Below are positions 45,553 through 56,595 of a stretch of DNA of 64,000 nt, one piece after another. Every line of letters begins with the position of its first letter. Within the stretch, counting starts at the first letter, position 1. The notes under the pieces are model-generated. The model was not told where the DNA came from. It did not search any database and was given only the letters and a program-made list of their open reading frames with translations. This DNA comes from Coptis chinensis (lineage: Eukaryota; Streptophyta; Magnoliopsida; Ranunculales; Ranunculaceae), in assembly GCA_015680905.1 (NCBI GenBank), contig CM027380.1, positions 49,202,001-49,266,000 of the forward strand, written 5' to 3'. The position numbers and the translations under genes are program-made.

Positions 45553-48200
45553 ACTTTTATTTATAGAAAGAACAATCATAACACCAATATGGCCATCCCC
45601 ATACTGTTATTATCCCTCTCCCTTTCATATAAACCACCTCCACCTTATCTCCAAGTAGGAGCAAATGTGCAATAAAGCCCAAGTACACCTTACGTCTGTA
45701 AGAGCAAGACACCTCATGCTACAATTAGACCCTATATGCAAATGACCAGTCCTACCTTAGGACTAAAGTGTTTCCCCTCCCCCACCCCCACCCCACACAC
45801 ACACAACTAACTTTAGTAGTAAATGTATTCCTTCTTTGCCGATTGATTAGAACTACTACAAACATCGTACTTTGGGGCCAAATTTTCAAAATGAACCCAT
45901 TGTCTGGATCGCTCAATTTGTGGATATAATAATTATAATATTCTCCTATTCTATCTAATGACAACATCTTGTAATCTTGGACATCATCTCACACAAAAAT
46001 CATTAAAGCTATGTGATTACAAAGAAGGAAATCATGATCTTAGTCTGAACACCCATACTCATCATCGACCAAAACGCAAATTAAACAAAATTAATTTCGA
46101 AATTAGAATACACTTGCCAGAGAAATGAAGAAAATACAATAAAAGCACAAACTTACAGATTAGAAGAAACTTTTTGTAGAATGCAGATCTGATTTGTGTA
46201 CCAAACACATGGGTTATGGATTTCACCTCTTCAAGAGAAGACTTGTAGTATTTCAATAAGATCTGCAGAACTGAATCAGTAGTGCGTCAGTACTGGTTCA
46301 AGCCTTAAAGTCATTTTTCATCTTGCTTCTCTATAAAACAAAATTACTCAACCGCCACTATTATTATTCATTACATGCAAAACATAATGAAAAACATTTT
46401 TTTTTTGTCAAATTCAAACAACCAGATGAACACTAACGGTCCCTCTTTGAGTTCATTAATCAACTAACAATCAGAATTCCATATCTTACAACAATGAAAA
46501 ATAGTAGATTCTTTGTCTAATAGAAATCCCAACATTAACTAATAGAAAATAGAAAGAACAAGAAAAAAAAAAACTAACTAGGGGAAACGCATCCCCCGGC
46601 TGACTACTAACCGCTCCAAGTATCTTATACCATTGACCAGTTCCATAACACACTCTGTTCACGTGTAAGAAACCACCACATCATCAACAACTTTCATTCA
46701 AATGAAACATGTAGAACTTAATAAGGTAACAACTTATCACCATGTGTACAAGGTACACTAGTTAATAAACCATTTTGTTATACAAAAAGTCAATAGGAAC
46801 TAAGGCCAACACAATCTCATCCAAATCACTTATTCACAAACGTACTTTTTGTACATTATCAATTCTAGATAATAGATTCCAATAGTCCAATACCAATGAT
46901 ACTTAGATAAGTCCAAAAGAAAATAGTACCAACGAATTCTTGCAACTAATTAAATAGTTAAATTAATAAATCCATAAACCGAGGGGTATTACATAGGGTG
47001 CGCTTGTGTCACTATGATTAACACACTAGTCAAGAACAATTCTTAATAAATAATTAGCTCGAAATAGTAACATGGATTTGTATTAGACAAATAATTGACT
47101 ATTTTTCATTGGAAAACAGATAGAGGAGCTTACCAAATTGAACTTCCAATTTAGAGCCTAAAATGATGCATTTCATTCAAACCTAAAATCTTAGAGAAGC
47201 AGAGGCCTTGTCTAAGTCACACGGTCAACTCACACTCATCCTTTGAAAAGAAAAAGGAAATAGAAAGAGGGGTAAAACTAAAGTATAAATTCAACTAAAA
47301 ATATGACGGGCGAGAATCGTCAAAGGCGCTTTCGTTGTTTCTAGTCATTGTCTTGCGTGTGGTACGCAAAGGGATGGAAAAAAGAAAAATTGAAAAACAT
47401 TTCCTAGTTGAACTGTTTCTAGAATTGTTCCAATGAATTTAAGAATTGCTGCAATTTTTGCAAATTTAGCTAAAAAATCAAGCATTTTCCGACGAGAACA
47501 AGCACAATGCACCATCAGTAAAATTTCTAACTACGATAATACAATAGAATACTGATGTAACAAAGAATAAGAGCCAATATGTCTTACTAATAGCATATAG
47601 AGTAGAATACCGACTTAAGAAACAATGAGAGGGAATGTGTCATACAATTGCCAATTCATATTCTTCTCCCTCTGCGCAATTTAGAGCTTATCCAGAATAA
47701 ACTAACCCTTCAATGGAATTCTGCACATAAACATGTTTACAAACAACCAACAAAAATGAGAGAGAGAGATAGGTAGGTATCGGTAAAAAAGCAACCTTTT
47801 TTTTACTTTTCTATGATTCAACTACTTTTTGAGATTTCAAGCATTTAGATTAGCCAACATTCACTTAACCGGCATAGAGACCCTTTGAATTCAAGCACAC
47901 AATGTGTTACGCAATCTACAATCTGCACAACCATGCACCGCGCCCGCCATGCATGGAGGAAACGCACTAACTACTGATTACTAAAGGAAAAGGTTGCATT
48001 TTCATACATTTCGACCACGGTTTACTTATCCATCGAGGAAAAACAAGCGCATGAATGAATTGAAGTCCAACTTTTTTCATAACGTCGGCTTATTGAGTTC
48101 AAAACAGCTATTTACTTCAAAACAAGAAATTTAAGAAACATCAGTGTTTTCTGAGCATTTGACAAGATAGAGCTGAACTTGCACAGTCAAGATAACAGCC
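44860..48200. other. CACTA interior upstream of transposase, no gene resolved
   Basis: AT-rich. Contains a (TA)n run at 45475-45548 and a duplicated ~60-bp segment at 46565. Likely long 5' non-coding region or introns of the transposase unit, plus 3' flank of the captured ATP-synthase gene. Confidence 0.45.
45475..45548. repeat. (TA)n microsatellite
   Basis: About 74 bp of TA dinucleotides inside the CACTA. Confidence 0.95.
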
Positions 48201-48232
48201 CCAAACAAACCATCGCTCCAGCACTCCTCGAA

Positions 48233-48400
48233 TCACCTCTTGTGCCTCTGCACAAAGGGCGAGTTCTTCTTGTCCTCCTCGGTTAGATTAAGAGTCATCT
48301 TAGTAATGATGGCCCCAGTGACAGCAAATCCAACCAAGAAAGGCCAAGTTCGCTTCCACTCTCTCTTGAAGAAAACAAGCCATGGATCAAATTTCCTCAT
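48233..48400 (-). CDS. Mitochondrial ATP synthase 6-kDa subunit, complete, inside CACTA
   Basis: A 55-codon frame on the minus strand: MRKFDPWLVFFKREWKRTWP, FLVGFAVTGAIITKMTLNLT, EEDKKNSPFVQRHKR, then TGA at 48235-48233. It matches in length and sequence the plant-specific small subunit of mitochondrial F1Fo-ATP synthase (MtATP6, about 55 aa; Arabidopsis At3g46430 type). Residues about 20-36 form one membrane helix; the N-terminus is basic and aromatic, and the C-terminal ENSPFVQRHKR-like tail is conserved. It has no stops or shifts. Upstream (48401-48660) is a plant-like 5' leader with AACCCTAGCC; downstream lies a plausible 3' UTR. It lies about 560 bp inside the right terminus of the CACTA, on the transposase strand. 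Whether it is expressed or redundant with a genomic parent is unknown. Confidence 0.9.
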   Translation of the reverse strand: MRKFDPWLVFFKREWKRTWPFLVGFAVTGAIITKMTLNLTEEDKKNSPFVQRHKR

Positions 48401-48665
48401 TTTTTTTCTCTCTCTTGTTTGCGATGAGAAAAAAAAAAAAAAAAAAAAATCGAGCAGAATCTATATTGAGACTGAAGAGGAAATCGAAATCGAAAAAAGA
48501 AGTCAAGAGACTAAACGGTTCGTCGACAATATTTCACAACCCAAAAGAGAAAGAAGAAGATGCGAAGGAAACCCAAGATCTTTTTCCGGAAGGCTAGGGT
48601 TCTATAGAGAGTGTTTTATTTTATTTATTTTTTTGGTTTCCTCTTCATAAAAAAAAAGTGTTAGC
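48401..48665 (-). promoter_or_regulatory. 5' leader of the captured ATP-synthase gene
   Basis: The minus strand shows AACCCTAGCCTTCCGG, TTCTTCTTTCTCTTTTGGG and a homopolymer T stretch just before the ATG. AACCCTA-type leaders (telo-box-like) are common in plant genes for mitochondrial and ribosomal proteins. The CACTA subterminal repeats begin about 110 bp further out. Confidence 0.5.
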
Positions 48666-48774
48666 GAACAAAAGAAAAAAAAAAAGGGGAAACAGAGTCG
48701 CTGATACCAAATATTGCCCGGCTTTTGATATTTCTTTTCATTTTAATTTATTTTACCTTATTTTCCTTTTTACT

Positions 48775-48930
48775 CACGGATACAAGTGTTACTCTATCCT
48801 AACATAATCGTCAAAATATTATTAAATATTAATTCCGGACTTTAAGTAACGCTTGTGGTAAGACGTAACGGATATATCTGTTACTTAATAAGTAACAATT
48901 ATTTCCGTTACTAATGGAAAATTTGCACTG
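48775..48930. repeat. CACTA right subterminal repeats
   Basis: Degenerate copies of the same unit (CACGGATACAAGTGTTAC, GTAACGGATATATCTGTTAC, ATTTCCGTTAC) just inside the right end. Confidence 0.75.
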
Positions 48931-48960
48931 TTACAAAATAGCTATTATGGTGTAGTGTCT

Positions 48961-50477
48961 ATATTAGTTATATTAAGTATATTTCTATATTTCTTTCTTT
49001 CTGTAAACAAATTTCGAAAAGACCAAAAATATTTTTCTGTTTAGTACTAAAAGTATTGTTTTCCTTTTTCTATGATAAACAAATGGTTTAGAAGTCTCAT
49101 TATAGCAAATAGAGTAAAGTTTCGTTCTTCGAACTTAGACTAATATACATACAATAGTTTCTGCATATTTTAATGAATGGCATGCATCCGCATCATTGAT
49201 TGTATATAGCAGTAAGTTTCTGAGACCAAGGTTGGAACAATTAAGTTCCATATCCGGTGAGAATCTAGCCAAAAGCCTCATCTGAATGATTATTGAGTGA
49301 TGACACAAAGGATGTCCAGATAGAAAGATAACACGTCCACTTGCTTGGTCACCACGCCATATCCTAGGAGAGAATTTAGGCCATTTTTAGATTGATATAG
49401 CCAAATAAACGTTAAAAACCCAAAAAGATAGTTTTTCCTCTAATTACCCCCCTGAGCCTCCATCAATTTCTAAAAACCTTTTTATTTCTTCGCCATCAAT
49501 CCCTGAACCATTACAACACACAATAAAAAGCGTACCTAGCTGACGAGTTGAGAATTGGATGAACAATAAAAAGAAAAGAGAAGGCTTTGTACAAAAACAT
49601 AATAGTTAGAAGCTTCAAAAAGGAAAGAAAGAAAAAGAAATAAAAGAAAGAAAAGATTTAAAAATCAAAATCTCCCAAAAGTTCAAAATCAAAAGGAGTC
49701 GATTTCAAAAGAAACAAAAGCAAAGTTAGAACTCCCAAAAATCAAAATCATATGGAGTCACAAAGCCAAAGAGCTAAAAAAAATTGAATCAGAAATTCAG
49801 AAGCAAAAGAACAAAACAAGGTTCTTCTCTAGCCCTTATCTTTTATTTCTAAACCACAACCTTAGCCCCGTAATTCCTAATAAAAAACCTCTAGCTCAAC
49901 TAGAAATAGGATGGTGTGATAGTAAGTGGATATTGTGATCAATTGACCCCAGTTTCTTTGGACGTCATTCGTGTATGTGAGTAATATAAGTGCCCTCTAC
50001 ACTTGAGAAAACAAAACTTGAGTGAATCTATTAGAGAGTTGTGATTGCAACACATCACTGTGAGAACCCACCTTAAGGACACTCTCTAAGAGTTTCAGAA
50101 ACGATTCTGCTTTTGCATTTCACCGCTCATGTTTTGCATGTTTATCTTTAGATGATTAAATTACTATGTATATGTTATTCTGAGTTCAAAGGAGCTTTTC
50201 TTTATTCCCCCGCTAACGAGATGTATAGACTTCTGAGAATAACAAGGAGACAACAACCTTTGTACTAGATAGAGGAAGTTTGTGAGTACCTTCCATTGAA
50301 AACTCTTACGAGGCTTAAGCTCGTCCACTAGGGAATTCCTAGTGGTTTAAGGCTTTGATGCATATGGTCAATGCAATCACACTCCGTGAAACGAGACTAG
50401 AATAAGAAATCACACATTTGTGATCTTAGGTTTTTCTTTCTCTTCTTTGCTTAAGGACAAGCAAAATGCTGGGTAGT
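48961..50477 (+). other. 3' internal region of the old Gypsy element
   Basis: No gene. From about 49415 it is closely related to 57532-58658 (shared ACCTAGCTGACGAGTTGAGA, CACTAGGGAATTCCTAGTGG) and inversely to 27323-28099. It ends with AAGGACAAGCAAAATGCTGG before the LTR start. Confidence 0.6.
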
Positions 50478-50963
50478 TAATCAGCCCCCAAATGTGCGTT
50501 TTATTACCTTTACAATACTTCAATTATGCCTTTCTTATATTTAATGAACAGACAACTTATAGCTGTTGCTACCTTTTGCAGGATACAAGCCATTTAGGAC
50601 ATATATTCCTAAAATGTCCATTTTAGCGCAAAAAGGATTGCTATTAACGCTGCTTGGGAAGATTCCAGTGTAGGAGCAAAAGTGCCAAAAAGTCAAAGTC
50701 AACTCTCAAAAACTCAGAACCAAAAGCTGAAGACTTAATGACTTAAAGCCAAAACCAAGAATTCAATTAGATGGGCTTTAGTCAAAAGCCCACAAAGCTT
50801 AATCTTATCCTCAAGAAGGGGCAATTATGTAATTGGTGTCCTATATAAACCAAAGAGATGTAAAGAATTAGTTATCCAATGCTTTTAGGGCCCAAACCAT
50901 TTGGTTTGTAGCTTTATTTTCATACCCTAGAATTAATCTTCGGTCATTAGGAGTAGATAATAT
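50478..50963 (+). mobile_element. 3' LTR of old Gypsy element, left part
   Basis: It begins TTAATCAGCCCCCAAATGTG, parallel to TTGATCAGCTCCCAAATGTG at 58658, and runs until the younger Gypsy insertion at 50964. It continues at 57077. Confidence 0.6.
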
Positions 50964-51438
50964 TGTTTCGGCAGTAACCTGCTTTAACACAACGAGAGCA
51001 ATGGTGACGAACGCACTAAGAAACAGAGGATTTTGATGTTGGGGGAGATGAAACTGAACCAAATAATGGCTGCCTACGTACCCAAGATCTATTATCTAGG
51101 GATCAAGTTTCCACGTAGTTCCTTATGAAAAATAATGTGATATTTATATAGGTAGAGTAGAGAGTCCTTGTAGCTCAAGTAATCTTGTAGCTTGAGTAAT
51201 TGTAATGGAGTATAACTGTCAACTGATAATTATCTTTTTGATAAGAAATAAATCTGGACATAAATCAATGTACATTAGTGGCAAGCCATGTGGCTAAGGT
51301 TCAACCTTAGACACATGAGTTAATGGGCCTGTATATTGATCCATGATATTGTGAATTGGGCTTTAGCCCTGTTGATTAAACGAATAAAATAGAGACCCCT
51401 AATAATGGACGTTTGACACGTATGTGGGGGTCGAAACA
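50964..51438 (-). repeat. LTR (3' LTR in element sense)
   Basis: 475 bp, TG..CA, about 97-98% identical to 56596-57071. Contains the TATA-like TATTTATATAGG at about 51151. Confidence 0.9.
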
Positions 51439-51959
51439 CCGCCCCCTCTTTGTCATGCGAACAAAGTTCACATGGCAAAGAAGAGAAGAAAAAGCAAGGA
51501 AAAAATGGAATAAGAAAAAAGTGAGCGTAGTGTATAACGAAGTATCATGCGAAAGGAAATGATAGAAAAATGGAATGTCGAGAAAAATGCCTGAAATATT
51601 GTGTGTTAAATAATTTTAAACTAATTTATATGAGGCTGCAATGTAATTAATTGATAGAGGGGGAAGCAAGAAGTAAAATAGGTGACAAAAAATCGATAAA
51701 GAAAACCAATTTTTAACCCGGATTGGCAGATCTAGTATTAATAGAAGTATGGAAAAAAAATAGATTCCTTTCAAGAAAGTGGTTGGGCTGTAGTGGCACA
51801 CCCACTAGTTGGTGAGAGGGGTGAACAATGTTCGAGTCTCCACATGGACAAATTAATTTTTGAATTTCAAAGATTCCCAAACCTGGGCTATTAAGCCGGT
51901 CCAGTATATTGAAAATATCCGGGTTGGATAAGGTAGGAAGAATTTAAATCTACTCAGTC

Positions 51960-52208
51960 GGTGGTTGAGGCAAGAAGGAGATAATGTAACGAATTTAAAT
52001 CCGGATTAGGAAGTGATAAGCACGAATTTAAATCCGGATTAGGAAGTGATAAGCTCCGTAACTTGGAACAGTGGACGAACACAACAAAAACATAACTCGC
52101 GAAGGAAAAAAAATAATGAAGATTAGGAAGTGATAAGCTCCGTAACTTGGAACAGTGGACGAACACAACAAAAACATAACTCGCGAAGGAAAAAATAAAA
52201 TAATGAAG
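51960..52208. repeat. Short tandem duplication inside Tat-like element
   Basis: The phrase GATTAGGAAGTGATAAGCTC followed by CGTAACTTGGAACAGTGG occurs twice (about 52035 and 52120), about 85 bp apart, and a third partial start precedes it. Confidence 0.8.
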
Positions 52209-53530
52209 CTGATGAAAATTTTCGTTCGGAAAAATTCTCGTAGAAAGATCGGTAGAAAGATCGGCAGAATACCTTAGAAAAAATAATGACGCTGACGAAA
52301 ATTTTTGCTCGAAGAATTTTTCGTAGAAAGATCGGCACAATGCCTTAGAAAAAATAATGAAGCTGACGAAAATTTTCTCTTGGAAATTTTTTCGTAGAAA
52401 GATCGGCACAATGCTTTAGAAAAAATAACGACGTTGACGAAAATTTTTGTCGAAATTTTTTTCGTAGAAAGATCGGCACAATGCCTTAGAAAAAATAATG
52501 AAGCTGACGAAAATTTTCGTTCGGAAAATTTTGGTAGAAAGATCGGCAGAATGCCTTAGGAAAAATAATAATGCTGACGAAAATTTTCGATCGGAAAATT
52601 TTTCGGAGAAAGATCGGCACAATGCCATAGAAAAAATAATGATGTTGACGAAAATTTTCGCTCGGAAATTTTTTCGGAGAAAGATCGGCACAATGCCATA
52701 GAAAAAATAATGACGCTAACGAAAATTTTTGCTCGAAAATTTTTTCGTAGAAAGATCGGCACAATGCCTTAGAAAAAATAATGAAGGCGGCGAAAATTTT
52801 TTTCGGAGAAAGTTTTTCAGTAAAAGATCGGCACAATGCCTTAGAAAAAATAATGAAGCTGACGAAAATTTTTGCTTGGAAATTTTTTGTAGAAAGATCG
52901 ACACAATGCTTTAGAAAAAATAACGACGTTGACGAAAATTTTCGTCGAAATTTTTTTCGTAGAAAGATCGGCACAATGCCTTAGAAAAAATAATGAAGTC
53001 GAATTGACGAAAATTTTAGGTAGAAAGATCGGTGAGAATGCCTTAGAAAAAAAATAATAATCTTGTTTAAAATTTTTCGTCGGAAATTTTTTGGGAGAAA
53101 GATTGGCACAATGCCATAGAAAAAAAATAATGATCTTGTTAAAAATTTTCACTTTCGGGAAAATTTTCGGAGAAAGATCGGCACAATGCCATAGAAAAAA
53201 ATAATGATTGACGAAATTTTTCAGAGAAAGATCAACACAATGCCTTAGAAAAAATAATGAATTTGACGAAAATTTTTAAGCTCGGAAAGTTTTTCAGAAA
53301 GATCGGCACAATGCCTTAGAAAAATAATGAAAATTTGCGAAAATTTTCGCTTGGAAAATTTTTCAGAGAAAAGATCGCACAATGCCACGAGAAAAAATAA
53401 TGATGATCGAAAAATTTTTAAACCGGAAAATTTCTCGGAGAAAGATCGGCACAATGCCATAGAAAAAATAATGACGTTGACGAAAATTATCGCTCGGAAA
53501 ATTTTTCGTAGAAAGATCGATACAATGTTT
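52198..53530. repeat. Tandem array, ~20 copies of a ~70-bp unit
   Basis: The unit has the form AATAATGAAGCTGACGAAAA, TTTTCG..CGGAAA, then GTAGAAAGATCGGCACAATG and CCTTAGAAAA. The AGATCGG mark recurs about every 69-76 bp from 52245 to 53517. The copies vary by small indels and point changes. The many short reading frames here are a by-product of the repeat. It lies between the coding remains and the 3' LTR of the Tat-like element. Confidence 0.95.
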
Positions 53531-53862
53531 AAAAAAATCGGAAGATAGTTAACCGAAAGCGCTAGCGAAACAAATGCAGATTTTGAATAAGAAAACGAAG
53601 ATTTAATAGAGCGACCGTAAAACAATTGACAGAGGCAATTGATTAGGTAATTGTGTGAATGTAATATCATAGAGCTAAAACTTCTTTTGATGAAAAATAA
53701 AAATAAAGATGGGTTTGCTATTGAATATTGTTGTTGTGTCAGATAACATACCTGCGGAAAACTGACAATGTTGTAGATTTATAATTGAAATGAAATAGAA
53801 CGAGACGCCCCCATGTAGATATAAACACCTCCAATGCGTACTTAACTTTGCAAAATTAGGCT

Positions 53863-54510
53863 AAGCGAGCATAAAAGCGTTCAAACTTAGGCTGACGAAG
53901 CTAAATGTGGTAACCTCGTCAGATTTTGTCGGAACGATAGTAATGGATTAAGCGAGCGTAAAAGCGTTCAAACTTAGACTGACAAAGTTAAATGCGATAA
54001 CTTCGTCAGATTTTGTCGTAGCGATATTAACGAACTAAGCGAGCGTAAAAACATTCAAACTTAGACTAGCGAAGTTAAACGTAGTAACTTCGTCAGATTT
54101 TGTCGTAGCGATAGTAATGAGTAAGCGAGCGTAAAAAGCGTTCAAACTTAGATTGACAAAGCTAAATGTGGTAACTTCGTCAGATTTTTTTCGTAATGAT
54201 AGTAATGAACTAAGCGAGCGTAAAAGCGTTCAAACTTAGACTGACAAAGTTAAATGTGGTAACTTTGTCAGATTTTTTTTTCGTAATGATAGTAATGAAT
54301 TAAGCGAGTGTAAAAACGTTCAAACTTAGACTGACAAAGCTAAATGTGGTAACTTCGTCAGATTTTTTCGTAATGATAGTAATGAATTAAACGAGTGTAA
54401 AAACGTTCAAACTTAGACTGACAAAGCTAAATGTGGTAACTTCGTCAGATTTTTTCGTAATGATAGTAATAAATTAAGCGAGTGTAAAAACGTTCAAACT
54501 TAGACTGACG
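53863..54510. repeat. Second tandem array, 8 copies of an ~87-bp unit
   Basis: The unit has GCGAGCGTAAAAGCGTTCAA, ACTTAGACTGACAAAG, then TGGTAACTTCGTCAGATTTT and CGTAATGATAGTAATGAA. The CGTTCAAACTTAG mark occurs eight times with spacing of 85-91 bp. It is unrelated in sequence to the 70-bp array next to it. Confidence 0.95.
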
Positions 54511-54594
54511 AAAAGATGACTGCAAAAGTGATGTGTCAAGCCCCCGCTTCTAACGTGCGGAGAGATAAGCCAATGAATCTGCATGGCGACGAAG

Positions 54595-55715
54595 TCATTC
54601 GAGTCTTTGAGTGATAGAGATGCTATCAAATTGTCGAGCAAGACTATGTATCAAACTAAGATAAGTCGCCATACGCTCATCTCTTGCTTCAAAAGACCCA
54701 CCAAACTGATTTGCAACAAGGCGAGAATTCGTGTATAACTGGAGCTTTCGCGCCCCCAGTGTCAAAGCTGTTCTCAAGGCACAAATGGCATCCTCATACT
54801 CGGCTTCGTTATTTGAAGCGGCGAAGCCAAGTCGTATAGATTTCCCAATCTTTTCTCCGCCGGGTTTAACAAAAACACATCCAATTCCCGACCCAGATTT
54901 ACTATGGGAGCCATCTGAGTAAACAATACATAGGTCAATGGGTTTAGGAATTGCGTTTTCAAGTTGGTCTTCGTCGCCCCCAGTTATTGGCGGCAGAATG
55001 TCTTCCATAGATTCTTCCTGGCGCAAAAAATCGTCAATAGGAGAATCATCAATCGGAAAATCAACTACCAAAGAAGCCAGAGCATGTCCTTTTTCAGTAG
55101 TACGACTTTCAAAGACAATGTTATATGCATTAAGATAACTTTCCCATTCGGCTAATCTGCTTGATTCTTGTGCATTACGAAAGATCTTGCGTAAGGGATA
55201 CTCAGTATAAACTCTGACCAGCCTCCCTTGGAAGTATGGTTTTAACCGGCGAGCAGCATGAACCAATGCAAGTGCAATTTTTTCCATCTTTGAATAACGA
55301 GACTCAGCTCTAGTTAACGTCTTACTGATAAAAAAGATGGGTCTACCATCATCGACGAAAAGAACAGACTAACAGCTTGAGTTGTAGCTGCTAGGTATAT
55401 GCCAATAGGTTGACTCGTTGAAGAACTTGTCAATATAGGAGGACTGACTAAGTATTTCTTCAGTTGTTGCAATGCCATATCACAATCAACGTTCCAAGTT
55501 GCCGCCTCCTTTAAAGTCTGGAAGAAGGGATGACAACGATCAGAATATTTAGAAATAAATCTATGAAGAGCGGCAAGCCGACCAGTAAGTCGTTGAATTT
55601 CCTTCTTATTTTTGGGTGATGGCATATCAATAACGGCGTGTATCTGATCAGGATTAGCCTCAATACCTCTACGAGTCATGAGGTATCCCAGAACTTTTCC
55701 AGAAGAGAGGCCCAA
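54595..55715 (-). other. Pol remains: reverse transcriptase end and RNase H (Tat-like Gypsy)
   Basis: Two protein-like blocks on the minus strand. The outer (55715-55314) carries the end of a Gypsy reverse transcriptase with LTGRLAALHRFISKYSDRC and the connection region. The inner (55287-54595) has the Gypsy RNase H end followed by a second, archaeal-type RNase H (IVYSDGSHSKSGSGIG, NNEAEYEDAICALRTAL, YTNSRLVANQF). A second RNase H is the mark of the Tat lineage. Fossil coding sequence; integrase was not recognised. Confidence 0.85.
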
Positions 55716-55859
55716 AATAACATTTGGCAGGATTGAGTCTCATGTTAAGCCTATCAAAAACAAGTTATAGATCGGAAAGATGATCACCCGTATCCTTCGA
55801 TTTAACGACTATATCATCGATATAAGCCTTCATTATTTTTCCCAGCAGATCGGAAAAAA

Positions 55860-56345
55860 TTGTATTGAAGAGTGAAATTCATTTCACCTAGAAGATTTAA
55901 ACAGACAGACGCCCCCGGTCGAGCCTATGTGGAAGATGACACCTGCCATTACCTCTTACAAGAGTTAGAGATTTTAGGCGGTACACACTTTCGAGTCCAA
56001 CTGGAGATTGTCTTTTTCTTTGTATGTAACCAACCTATCTAGGTCGGTAGTTTGTCTGGGATTGTGGTCTTCTCTCTAGTTTATACGCGGACACCTTCCA
56101 TCCCTACCGGTGGGACACATGCGGGATGGCGGTTTTTCTCAAATCTGCGAGGTCGGCCTTCCCTGTAAGGTCAGTCCAGTCTAGGATGAAGGTTTTCCTT
56201 ATACTTTCTTCCGTGACGCCTTTTTTCCCTGTCTGGATGGACCTGTCTAAGATGGCGATTTTTCGCAAATCTGCGAGGGTCGGCCTTCCTGTCAGTCGGT
56301 CCGATCTGGGATGAAGTTTTTCCTTATACTTTCTTCAGCGCGCCT
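55860..56345. repeat. Leader/gag-side region with two-copy repeat
   Basis: GATGGCGGTTTTTCTCAAAT, TCTGCGAGGTCGGCCTTCC and TTTTCCTTATACTTTCTTC occur twice about 130 bp apart (56123 and 56253). It lies in the 5' side of the Tat-like element. No domain recognised. Confidence 0.6.
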
Positions 56346-56595
56346 TCTTCGAGGCGTTTGTACCGCCGTTCGCGGTAGCGGCCGGTCTTTCTTCTTCTGA
56401 TTGTATGTTGCGAATTGATCCTACCACTAGGAGCAACTTTTCAACGGTTCTTGCATTGGCCGATTTAAATTTCGAGGGTTGCGAGTATTATTAGCAGGAG
56501 GAATATGTCGACTATTTGGTCTGCTTCTTGTGCTTACCATCTTGATTGTTTCACGTGATAATGAATTCTAAAATCCCCACAGACGGCACCAATTA

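Larger units (their letters stand above)
33200..48957 (-). mobile_element. CACTA (En/Spm) transposon carrying host gene pieces, 15.76 kb
   Basis: Left end CACTACACCAG at 33200 and right end TGGTGTAGTG at 48957, with the 3-bp target duplication TCT (33197-33199 and 48958-48960): diagnostic of CACTA. Both subterminal regions carry repeats of the palindromic unit TAACGGATATATCCGTTA (about seven in 33225-33560, a few in 48775-48930), as expected for transposase-binding arrays. Transposase genes of two types lie on the minus strand (44792-41338 and 40948-39320), so the element's 5' end is the right end. Host-derived segments occupy the left third (34.3-38 kb) and the far right (48.2-48.7 kb). The transposase frames contain several frameshifts, so it looks non-autonomous now. 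It lies inside an older Gypsy element. Confidence 0.92.

Noticed and set aside
48240-48650. 136-codon plus-strand frame
   Set aside because: It is antisense to the 55-codon ATP synthase subunit and its leader; its lysine run is a homopolymer artefact.
52123-53152. Many overlapping short frames with repeated residues
   Set aside because: They arise from the 70-bp tandem array, whose period keeps frames open on both strands; no protein family is involved.
52198-54510. Regularly spaced repeats resembling a CRISPR array
   Set aside because: The copies are contiguous without unique spacers, lie in a retrotransposon, and the window is eukaryotic.
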